NCBI GenBank assembly: GCA_033283175.1
Contig: JAWMQM010000001.1
Location: 558,001-622,000, forward strand
DNA from: Pseudomaricurvus sp033283175
GTDB lineage: Bacteria > Pseudomonadota > Gammaproteobacteria > Pseudomonadales > Cellvibrionaceae
DNA length: 64,000 nucleotides
Direction of reading: 5' to 3'
The position numbers and the translations under genes were made by a program. Positions 56,826-64,000 of this stretch are shown piece by piece. A model generated the notes under the pieces. It did no database searches and had not been told where the DNA came from. It saw nothing but the letters and a program-made list of their open reading frames with translations. Within the stretch, counting starts at the first letter, position 1; every line of letters starts with the position of its first letter.

Positions 56826-58421
56826 TCAGCGCAATTCGCGACGCAGGATCTTGCCCACATTGCTCTTGGGCAGGGCATCGATCTGTTCAATAAACTTCGG
56901 AATCTTGTAGCCGGTCAGTTGTGTGCGCAGATACTTCTTCAGATCCTCGGCGTTCAGACCACCGGGCTCGGCCACCACATACAATTTGACGGCTTCACCG
57001 GAATCCTCATCAGTCACACCAATGGCGGCACACTCCACCACCTGCGGATGCTGACAGGCCACATCTTCTACCTCATTGGGATAGACGTTAAAACCAGAGA
57101 CAACAATCATGTCTTTCTTGCGATCGACAATACGCACATAGCCATCCGTTTGAATCAGCGCCATGTCACCGGTGCGCAACCAACCGTCCACACTCAGTAC
57201 CTCGGCCGTTGCTTCCGGTCTCTGCCAGTAACCTTTCATCACCTGGGGGCCGCGCACACACAACTCGCCCACCGCTTCAAGGCCGAGGTCAATGCCGGCC
57301 TCATCGATCACTTTCAATTCGGTTCCCGGCACCGCCAATCCCACCGTACCCGGCTGTACCCGGCCCGGAGGGTTGCTGAGTACCACCGGCGCGGTTTCCG
57401 TCAAACCGTAACCTTCCGCAATCTGGATGCCGGTCAGCTGTTTCCAGGCTCGGGCGATGTCGGTATTGAGCGCCATCCCCCCGGAGGTGGTGCTGTTCAA
57501 ACTGGAAAGATCCAGACTGCGGAACTCCTCGTTGTGCAACAGGGCGTTAAAGAGCGTGTTAATGCCAACAAAGCCGGTGATAGGGTATGGCCTGATTTCC
57601 CGCACCAGCGACGGCAGATCCCGCGGGTTGGCAATCAGCACGCTGTGGCACCCCCGGGAAACCATGGCCAGGCAATTCACGGTGAAAGCGTAGATGTGAT
57701 AGAGCGGCAACGGACAGACGGTAATCTCCTGCCCCTCGCGGAAAATTTTGACACAGTGCTCCACCACCTGATTGCGATTGGCCACGAGGTTGGCGTGAGT
57801 TAGCATGGCCCCCTTGGCCACACCGGTGGTACCGCCGGTATACTGCAACATTGCCAGATCATGCGCCGCAATAGGGACTGGCCGCCAGGGCAAGTCAGCA
57901 CCACGGCGCAACGCGGCATCGAAATTAAACCATTCAATAGCATCGTCGGTTGGTGCAACAGGAGAGACCACCGGCACGGTGGTACCGCCGCGGCCGTCAC
58001 TCAACAGCGGCTGTAACTCCAGTGGCGTGGCAACAATCACCTTGTCGATGCCGCTCTCCGCAAGCACCTCCCGCGTGGAAGAGAGTAACCCGTCAACCAC
58101 CACCAACGTGCTGACACCAGCATCCGTGAATTGGTGACGCAGTTCTCTGGGCGTGTACAGAGGGTTGGTATTCACCACCACCAGACCGGCCCGTAGGGCG
58201 CCAAATATGGCTATCGGATACTGCAGCAGATTCGGCATCTGCATGGCGATACGTTCACCGGGTTGCAAACCCAGGCTTTGCAGGAAGCGGGCAAAATCCA
58301 TGCTCAGGCGCTGCAGATCAGCGTAGGTCAACTCCTGTCCTAATCCCGAGAACGCAATATTGCCGGGGTAACTGTCACAGGCGTTATCAAAAAGCTGCAG
58401 AATATGTTCAGAGGTTTTCAT
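56826..58421 (-). CDS. Long-chain acyl-CoA ligase (FadD-like)
   Basis: A 531-residue AMP-forming acyl-CoA synthetase. P-loop-like LQYTGGTTGVAKGAMLTH, adenine-binding YGLTETAP, hinge RTGDMALIQTDGYVRIVDRKKDMI and the C-terminal catalytic Lys in LPKSNVGKILRREL. It activates a fatty or related carboxylic acid to its CoA ester, feeding the adjacent catabolic genes. About 270 bases of non-coding sequence separate it from the kinase-led operon, so it has its own promoter or terminates before it. Related ligases act on levulinate (LvaE), so the chain length is uncertain. Confidence 0.9.
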   Translation of the reverse strand: MKTSEHILQLFDNACDSYPGNIAFSGLGQELTYADLQRLSMDFARFLQSLGLQPGERIAMQMPNLLQYPIAIFGALRAGLVVVNTNPLYTPRELRHQFTDAGVSTLVVVDGLLSSTREVLAESGIDKVIVATPLELQPLLSDGRGGTTVPVVSPVAPTDDAIEWFNFDAALRRGADLPWRPVPIAAHDLAMLQYTGGTTGVAKGAMLTHANLVANRNQVVEHCVKIFREGQEITVCPLPLYHIYAFTVNCLAMVSRGCHSVLIANPRDLPSLVREIRPYPITGFVGINTLFNALLHNEEFRSLDLSSLNSTTSGGMALNTDIARAWKQLTGIQIAEGYGLTETAPVVLSNPPGRVQPGTVGLAVPGTELKVIDEAGIDLGLEAVGELCVRGPQVMKGYWQRPEATAEVLSVDGWLRTGDMALIQTDGYVRIVDRKKDMIVVSGFNVYPNEVEDVACQHPQVVECAAIGVTDEDSGEAVKLYVVAEPGGLNAEDLKKYLRTQLTGYKIPKFIEQIDALPKSNVGKILRRELR

Positions 58422-58578
58422 AGAGCACCGGGTCCGGGCAGATTTGTCAGGTAATAGCGGGCGGGCGCCCGACGCCCAACCAGTAAATGATGGGCTGCAT
58501 TACAGATTGCGAAGGGAAAAACTGAACCGGCAAGCGACAGCCCTGCAGACACAGGCACTGCCACCGCCGGCTGACACA

Positions 58579-60906
58579 TCAGAAGTTATACTGCACTTCG
58601 GCGCCGTAGACACGTCCTTTGGCCAATGGCGCAAAGGTACCGGAGCCAACCGCCGCCGACAGCTGGGTATCACCGCCGTGCTTAACTTCATTCAACAGGT
58701 TGCGGCCGTAGATCCCAAACTGCCAATGACCGTCGTTGCTGTAGAAATCAATACCGGCATTAACGATATCCTGTTCCATAATGTAGCCCAGGTTATCGTC
58801 TGTGTAGGCCGATTCATCGCGGTAAGCGTAACTTACGCGAGTAGCCATGGAGCCCCAGTCACCGATTTCCAGCTCGTGGGTCATGCCAACACTGTAGGTC
58901 CACTCCGGCGCACGGGGCAGGTCCAGTGACTTGTCGTCGGAGTCGATATTGCCGTCACCGCTGATGTCGTACTGGATACTGGTGTATTCGGCGTCGATCC
59001 AGCCAAGGGAGGCGTTCAGCACCAGGTTATCGGTAATGGAGAGCACACCATCCAACTCGATACCCCAGATATCCGCATCTGCGGTATTACGTACCACCTG
59101 AATTACACCCAGTGGGCCGACACCACGGTTGATTTCCCGCTGCATATCAGAGATATCGTTATAGAAGACTGCGGCATTCAGGCGGCCCCTTTCAAAGTCG
59201 GCCTTGAAGCCCACTTCGTAGTTGTCCACCTGCTCTTCATCAAACGGTCCTGGCACGTCGGCAGGATCCGGTGAGGTATTACGGAGGTTGTAGCCACCAG
59301 AGCGAAAGCCGCGAGTCCAGTGGGTATAGAGCAACGTGGTGTCACCCAGCTGGTAGGTGAAGCCCAACTTGGGAGAGACACTGGTCCAGCTGTCGTCATC
59401 TTCAAAATCTGTATCACACTTACTCTCACCGGAGGACGGGGAGACCAGGTTACAGCTGCTGCCAGGCAAGCCCACACCGGAGACATTGGCAATCATGGAG
59501 GCAATCTGCGCTTCTTTCTCCTCGCGGGTGTAACGCAAGCCGGTGGTCAATGTCAGCCGGTCGGTCAGCTGATAATCCACCGCCCCGAATACTGCCATAG
59601 TCTCTACCGAGTAGTAGCCACCACCATCAGCCACCCGGAAGGGCACCACATTACCGGTGAGGTCACCCCGCAGACTGCGTCGCTCGTGGTAATCGGCATC
59701 CATATTGAAGTAGTAGACACCGGTGGTTACCGTGGCATTGCCAAAGGTACCGGTGTAGCGCAATTCCTCACTGAACTGCTCGGACTCCAGCCAGGTGGAG
59801 GAGTGGAACAGCCAGGCTGGCTGGGAATCGATATCCCCGAAGGTATCCGCGTCGTAAGCGCGCCAGCCAATGATATTGGTAATGGTGCCATCGCCAAAAC
59901 CTACATCCAGATTGACTTCCATGCTGGCAGAGTTGGTTTCGGTTTCCGAAAAGCCATGCTCGTCGATGGAGAAATCAAAACTGTCACGGTCATTGTTAAC
60001 CGGTGTACCCGGCACACCGCTGCCGTTGGTATGGGACTGGGCGGCCGGTCCGTCACCATCGGTCTCGCTGTGTTCGGCGCGCAGAATAATTTCCAGATCG
60101 TCGGTTGGCGTCCAGACACCGACACCGCGATACATGGTCTGCCGCAACTCACCAAAGTCTTCACCGTTGTAGTCGTTTTCAAACCAACCGTCATCTTCGT
60201 TCAGGTAAGCGGTGAATTTGGCGGCAAAGGTGTCGGTCAGGGGACCACCCACAGAAGCCATGGCGTAGCGGTTAAGACCGCCCCCCTCGTCACCGCCATC
60301 CACAGCGGCACGCACAGACATTTCAAACTCATCGCCGGGCTTTTTGGTGTTCAGGAGCACGGCACCACCGGTGACGTTTCGCCCGAACAGGATACCCTGG
60401 GGCCCGCGCAGAACTTCCACTCTCTCGATATCGAACATGTCAAATACCAGGCCGGAGGAGAGTCCCATATAAACACCGTCCACAAAAACACCCACGGTCG
60501 GATCAATGGAAATGATGGAGCTGTTAATGCCCAGCCCGCGGATGGAGAAGTTGGCGTAGCCTTTGGCCGACCCGGCATCGTCCAGCGATACGTTGGGCAT
60601 GGCCACAGACAGGTTGGTGAGATCGCGAACCTTCAGGGCTTCCAGCTGATCGGAACCGTAAGCACTTACCGCCAGCGGAACATCCTGGATGCTCTCTTCA
60701 CGCTTACGTGCACTTACTACAACCTCTTCCATCAGCGCCTGCGACGCGCTGCGTTTGGCCGGGGCCTGCTCCTGGGCCTGTGCAGCAGGTGCAGCGGAGA
60801 CAGCAACCAGGCCACTGGTGATGACTGCGGCAACAGCGCTGCGCAATGAAAACGATGGGTGTCTTTGATGTACCAGAGAGACGTTATTGTTTGAGGTACT
60901 CTCCAT
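58579..60906 (-). CDS. TonB-dependent outer-membrane receptor
   Basis: A 775-residue receptor. A long signal peptide (RSAVAAVITSGLVAVSAAPAAQA) is followed by a TonB box-like stretch (MEEVVVSARKREESIQDVPLAV), a plug domain (GVFVDGVYMGLSSGLVFDMFDIERVEVLRGPQGILFGRN, GGAVLLNTKKP), and a 22-strand barrel ending in an aromatic residue (VYGAEVQYNF). Such IroE/Sphingomonad-type receptors with the EVVVSARKREESIQDVP box often import hydrophobic or carbon substrates. It lies beside acyl-CoA genes and an AraC regulator, suggesting uptake of their substrate rather than iron. Confidence 0.92.
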   Translation of the reverse strand: MESTSNNNVSLVHQRHPSFSLRSAVAAVITSGLVAVSAAPAAQAQEQAPAKRSASQALMEEVVVSARKREESIQDVPLAVSAYGSDQLEALKVRDLTNLSVAMPNVSLDDAGSAKGYANFSIRGLGINSSIISIDPTVGVFVDGVYMGLSSGLVFDMFDIERVEVLRGPQGILFGRNVTGGAVLLNTKKPGDEFEMSVRAAVDGGDEGGGLNRYAMASVGGPLTDTFAAKFTAYLNEDDGWFENDYNGEDFGELRQTMYRGVGVWTPTDDLEIILRAEHSETDGDGPAAQSHTNGSGVPGTPVNNDRDSFDFSIDEHGFSETETNSASMEVNLDVGFGDGTITNIIGWRAYDADTFGDIDSQPAWLFHSSTWLESEQFSEELRYTGTFGNATVTTGVYYFNMDADYHERRSLRGDLTGNVVPFRVADGGGYYSVETMAVFGAVDYQLTDRLTLTTGLRYTREEKEAQIASMIANVSGVGLPGSSCNLVSPSSGESKCDTDFEDDDSWTSVSPKLGFTYQLGDTTLLYTHWTRGFRSGGYNLRNTSPDPADVPGPFDEEQVDNYEVGFKADFERGRLNAAVFYNDISDMQREINRGVGPLGVIQVVRNTADADIWGIELDGVLSITDNLVLNASLGWIDAEYTSIQYDISGDGNIDSDDKSLDLPRAPEWTYSVGMTHELEIGDWGSMATRVSYAYRDESAYTDDNLGYIMEQDIVNAGIDFYSNDGHWQFGIYGRNLLNEVKHGGDTQLSAAVGSGTFAPLAKGRVYGAEVQYNF

Positions 60907-61475
60907 GAATTGCTCCTGTTTATTATTATGGAACTTATTGTGTCATGCCTATGGCACAGTCAGCAGCTGTTGCCATTTGGCAGCTGTGACCGACCGAACC
61001 GATCATGATTGCTGGTGCGACCCAAAACCACGCAGCCCCTTGTGACAGCAGCGATCAGTGCGACCCAGTCTATAAAATCCCCCCGGACCAACAATAACAA
61101 TTTCTGCCATAGTAATTGGCAAATTGAATCGCCATTCTGCAAGCCGCCGGGCAGCTGGTGTGCAGAGCAACGGGCGGGAAAACTTCTGCCACACTCTACC
61201 CACGCCCCCGTTTCAATCGGTAACAAACCCCTCTTTCAAAATCGGCCCGATGTTACCAATATCACAACTCCGTCCTCCCGCACCACTGCTGGCTGTTGCC
61301 ACATCACAGGAGCTGGAATTTGCAACTTTGGCGCTGGTGCCGCCGTTGTAATGTGGTACGCTTGTTGGCCCTGCCAAAACCAAAAACATAACACTAACTG
61401 GCAGTACGGGATCTGGAAGCCAAAGCGGACTCCGCGCCAGGCCAGGTCCCGCCACCACATCGAGGCCAGCGCATT
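60907..61475. other. Non-coding gap between TonB receptor and AraC gene
   Basis: About 570 bases between divergent genes, with no coherent reading frame and no recognised repeat. It should contain the promoters for the TonB-dependent receptor and the AraC regulator. I could not identify specific binding sites with confidence. Confidence 0.5.
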
Positions 61476-62552
61476 ATGGGAACGGAAATGATTGGTGCCG
61501 AAGAGATCACCATTCCGGCCAGCTATATAGCCAATCTTCTGCGACAGGTGGAACAGAGCGGCTACGATCCGGAAAAGCTGTTTGCCGATCTTGCCATTAG
61601 TCGTGAACAACTCATCAGTGAGCGTTACTGCTCAGCGCCCCTGTACGGAAAACTTTACCAGCGCGCCATGCTCGCGATGCAGGACGAGTGGTTCGGCATG
61701 CTCAGCGGCGGAAAAATCCGCTCCGGCTCGTTCCGCATGCTCTGCCTGCTGATGGTACAGTGCAAAAACCTGCGTCAGGCGCTGATGCGCGCCTGGGAGT
61801 TTGGGCGCATCTGCCGGGGCTTTAAAATCAGTCAAAAACTGGAAATAGAGGGCGATATCGCCCGCATCCGGCTGGCGCCACTGGAGGGCGTCAGCGAAGA
61901 GGAGTTCCGCACACTGCTGCAACAGGCGGAGCCGGTCAAGGTACGCACCACCCTCGCCGCCTCCCAGCATCACTGGAGCTGGCTGATCGGCAGTGAGATG
62001 AAAATCATCCGCACCTGTTACGATTTTCCCAAGCCGGATCAGGATTGGGAAATGGCACAGATCAACGTCGACACCGAAGAGTTCGACCAACCCTTCAGTG
62101 GCTTCGAATTCCCGGCAAAATACCTGGACTATTCCATCATCCAGACCGAAGAGACGATGGAGAACTTTATCCGCACCGCCCCCTTCGGCCTGCTGATCAA
62201 CCTGGACAGCGGCAACAGCACCAAGGCGCGGGTCAAATCCATCCTCAACCAGAATGTGGGCCGCACCATGCTCGGCGCCGAGCGCGTAGCCGACCGACTC
62301 AATATGTCAGTGACCACCTTGCGTCGCCACCTGCAGATTGAAGGCACATCGTTTCAGCGACTGAAGGATGAATGTCGCATGGAGGCCGCCTTTCACTACC
62401 TGGCCTGTCCCGACTTCAGTAACCGCGACATTGCCGACCGCCTCGGCTTCGACGAATTGAGTGTTTTCTTCCGCGCATTCAAGAAGTGGACCGGTGTGAC
62501 TCCCGGCCAATACCGCGCGTCGCTGACCGGCACACCGACCACGGAAAACTGA
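61476..62552 (+). CDS. AraC-family regulator
   Basis: A 358-residue regulator with an N-terminal arabinose-binding-like (PF12625) domain typical of OruR/ArgR-type sensors of fatty-acid-related compounds, and a C-terminal double HTH (AERVADRLNMSVTTLRRHLQIEGTSFQRLKDECR, NRDIADRLGFDELSVFFRAFKKWTGVTPGQYR). Many members near lipid genes control beta-oxidation or lipid uptake. It is divergent from the TonB receptor, so it likely governs that receptor and possibly the neighbouring acyl-CoA genes. Confidence 0.9.
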   Translation: MGTEMIGAEEITIPASYIANLLRQVEQSGYDPEKLFADLAISREQLISERYCSAPLYGKLYQRAMLAMQDEWFGMLSGGKIRSGSFRMLCLLMVQCKNLRQALMRAWEFGRICRGFKISQKLEIEGDIARIRLAPLEGVSEEEFRTLLQQAEPVKVRTTLAASQHHWSWLIGSEMKIIRTCYDFPKPDQDWEMAQINVDTEEFDQPFSGFEFPAKYLDYSIIQTEETMENFIRTAPFGLLINLDSGNSTKARVKSILNQNVGRTMLGAERVADRLNMSVTTLRRHLQIEGTSFQRLKDECRMEAAFHYLACPDFSNRDIADRLGFDELSVFFRAFKKWTGVTPGQYRASLTGTPTTEN

Positions 62553-62564
62553 TCCCGCAGCCAT

Positions 62565-62592
62565 AAAAAAGGCCGGGGATCACTCCCCGGCC
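62565..62592 (-). terminator. Terminator of the right-edge acyl-CoA dehydrogenase gene
   Basis: Minus strand: GGCCGGGGA/TCCCCGGCC stem of 9 bp, loop of 4, then six T. It lies 25 bases after the stop. The convergent AraC gene ends close by, so it may serve both. Confidence 0.9.
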
Positions 62593-62617
62593 ACAGGCTG
62601 CACCGATATTCGGACAG

Positions 62618-64000
62618 TTACAGTCCGAACACACCCTCACCCATATCCATCAAATTGTCAGCGCCGGAGCGAATGCTGCTTGCCAATGCCTGCGCCCGCG
62701 GCAGCAGGCGCTCACAGTAGAAGCGGGCATTGGCGATCTTGGCCCGGTAGAAGTCGCTGTCACCGGAGCCCTGCTCCAGCGCCTGCGCTGCCACCGCCGC
62801 ACCGCGCACCAGGAAATAGGCCAGTGTGGCGTAACCGGCGATCATCAGGTAATCGTAAGCGGCAGCACCAATGGCGTTTTTATCCCCCGCCATCGCTTTG
62901 GCCCCAACCTCTTCGGTCACGCTCTGCCACAACTGCAAACTCTGCTGCACACCGACAACCAATGGCGCCACTGCCTCGGCTTGCTCCTGCTGACAGAAGG
63001 CCGCCACCTGTTTCATAAACGACTCCGCCACCTTGCCACCGGAGGCGAGAATTTTGCGGCCCAGCAGGTCCAGTCCCTGGATGCCGTTGGTGCCCTCATA
63101 GATGGCCGTAATGCGGGTATCGCGATACTCCTGCTCCATACCCCATTCGGCAATGTAACCGTGACCGCCCAGCACCTGCACACCGTTGGAGGTCGCCTCC
63201 ATACTCATTTCGGTAATGAAGCCCTTGGCAATCGGCGTCAGCAGAGCCAGCTCGGTCTCTGCCCGCTCACGCTCGGCAGCGTCAGCGCTGTCATGGCTGA
63301 TGTCCACCAGCTGCGCGCAGTAGTAATTGAGTAAACGTGCGCCTTCCGCCAGGGATTTCTGGGTCAGCAACATGCGCCGTACATCCGGGTGGGCAATGAT
63401 GGGATCCGCCGGCTTGTCCGGCAGCACCCGTACCGGCGCGCGCATCTGTACCCGCTCTTTGGCGTAAGCCAGGGCGCCCTGGAACGACGACTCAATATGC
63501 GCCTGGCCCTGCTGAGCCACACCCAGTCGCGATTCGTTGATAAAGGTGAACATGGCACTCATGCCTTTGTGCGGCGCACTGATGAGGTAGCCTTTGGCAC
63601 TGTCAAAATTCAATACGCAGGTGGCGTTACCGTGAATACCCATCTTGTGCTCAATGGAGCCACAGGTAACGCCGTTGCTGTCACCCGCATTGCCCGACTC
63701 ATCCACCCAAAACTTTGGTACCAGAAACAGGGAGATACCACCCACGCCCTCGGGCGCATCCGGCAGTCGCGCCAGCACGATATGGACGATGTTTTCTGTC
63801 AGGTCGTGGTCGCCGGCGGAGATAAAAATCTTGCTGCCGCTGATGTTGTAAGTACCGTCGTCATTCGCAGTGGCTTTGGTGCGCAGCAGACCAAGGTCGG
63901 ACCCGCAATGGGATTCGGTCAGGCACATGGTGCCTGACCAGTGCCCACTGATCAGCTTCGGCAGATAGCGTTGCTGCAGCTCCTCGCTGGCGTGCGCGGC
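62618..64000 (-). CDS. Acyl-CoA dehydrogenase with C-terminal extension (partial)
   Basis: The C-terminal 460 residues of a larger acyl-CoA dehydrogenase; the frame stays open to the right edge, so the N-terminus lies outside the window. SGHWSGTMCLTESHCGSDLGLLRTKA is the FAD-binding strand, ISGSKIFISAGDHDLTENIVHIVLARLP follows, and NGVQVLGGHGYIAEWGMEQEYRDTRITAIYEGTNGIQ is the dehydrogenase C-domain with the catalytic Glu region. A further helical domain of about 130 residues extends the tail, as in FadE5 and DmdC enzymes (about 600 residues). Likely acts on medium or long acyl-CoAs. Confidence 0.92.
   Translation of the reverse strand, partial: AAHASEELQQRYLPKLISGHWSGTMCLTESHCGSDLGLLRTKATANDDGTYNISGSKIFISAGDHDLTENIVHIVLARLPDAPEGVGGISLFLVPKFWVDESGNAGDSNGVTCGSIEHKMGIHGNATCVLNFDSAKGYLISAPHKGMSAMFTFINESRLGVAQQGQAHIESSFQGALAYAKERVQMRAPVRVLPDKPADPIIAHPDVRRMLLTQKSLAEGARLLNYYCAQLVDISHDSADAAERERAETELALLTPIAKGFITEMSMEATSNGVQVLGGHGYIAEWGMEQEYRDTRITAIYEGTNGIQGLDLLGRKILASGGKVAESFMKQVAAFCQQEQAEAVAPLVVGVQQSLQLWQSVTEEVGAKAMAGDKNAIGAAAYDYLMIAGYATLAYFLVRGAAVAAQALEQGSGDSDFYRAKIANARFYCERLLPRAQALASSIRSGADNLMDMGEGVFGL

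Noticed and set aside
59320..60849. 509-codon plus-strand frame opposite the TonB receptor
   Set aside because: Antisense mirror of a receptor with signal, plug and barrel features.

Overview
The window is 64 kb of GC-rich, densely coded chromosome from a free-living, probably marine gammaproteobacterium. That placement is an inference from gene content: two-subunit pyruvate carboxylase with its LysR regulator, many acyl-CoA enzymes, TonB-dependent uptake, an arsenosugar locus, and a class I HMG-CoA reductase, which is rare in this class. A Cellvibrionales-type relative (Spongiibacter/Haliea-like) fits, but no rRNA or other phylogenetic marker is present. I see no tRNA or rRNA genes, no CRISPR array, no prophage and no plasmid functions.

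Layout. 1-4 kb: small envelope proteins, several of unknown function, and an exported glutathione peroxidase. 4-9.7 kb: a TetR regulator with a perfect operator just upstream, followed by an efflux operon of ybhGFSR type. 9.8-18.6 kb: a secreted Nudix protein, an MFS carrier, MtfA peptidase, endonuclease IV, an exported catalase-peroxidase, a sterol-desaturase-like enzyme and an exported methyltransferase-like protein. 18.6-23.1 kb: a compact four-gene arsenosugar operon (arsS, a TVP38-flavoprotein fusion, two glycosyltransferases) with no arsM nearby. 23.3-25.2 kb: a short precursor with six EGKCG motifs (HvfA-type RiPP metallophore) and a DoxX partner, facing an ECF sigma/anti-sigma pair, without the usual MNIO maturase. 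25.4-30.5 kb: LysR regulator, pyruvate carboxylase A and B subunits, and a beta carbonic anhydrase that can supply bicarbonate.

30.5-32 kb: an intact IS110-family element (IS1111 type) sits inside a palindromic REP-like repeat. Its 3' non-coding end can fold into two loops whose sides match the interrupted target and the element's own ends, as expected for a bridge RNA. This is the most striking observation in the window. The same REP-like family recurs at about 13.9 kb and 39.9 kb, and as four tandem copies at 51.1-51.6 kb.

32-47 kb: FadE, carriers and hydrolases, a GST/HxlR pair with two matching operators, a second glutathione peroxidase, fumarase C, a methionine sulfoxide repair operon (msrP-msrQ plus a cytochrome b562-like lipoprotein), and a CaCA-family exchanger behind a yybP-ykoY-type manganese riboswitch. 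47.6-51.1 kb: a four-gene operon with an Fe-alcohol dehydrogenase, a thioesterase, a class I HMG-CoA reductase and a membrane protein. 51.7-64 kb: an acyl-CoA catabolic region. A tight operon (APH-like kinase, quinone oxidoreductase, two SDRs, acyl-CoA dehydrogenase) next to an acyl-CoA ligase resembles the levulinate/4-hydroxyacid (lva) pathway. A TonB receptor, an AraC regulator and a second acyl-CoA dehydrogenase that runs off the right edge follow.
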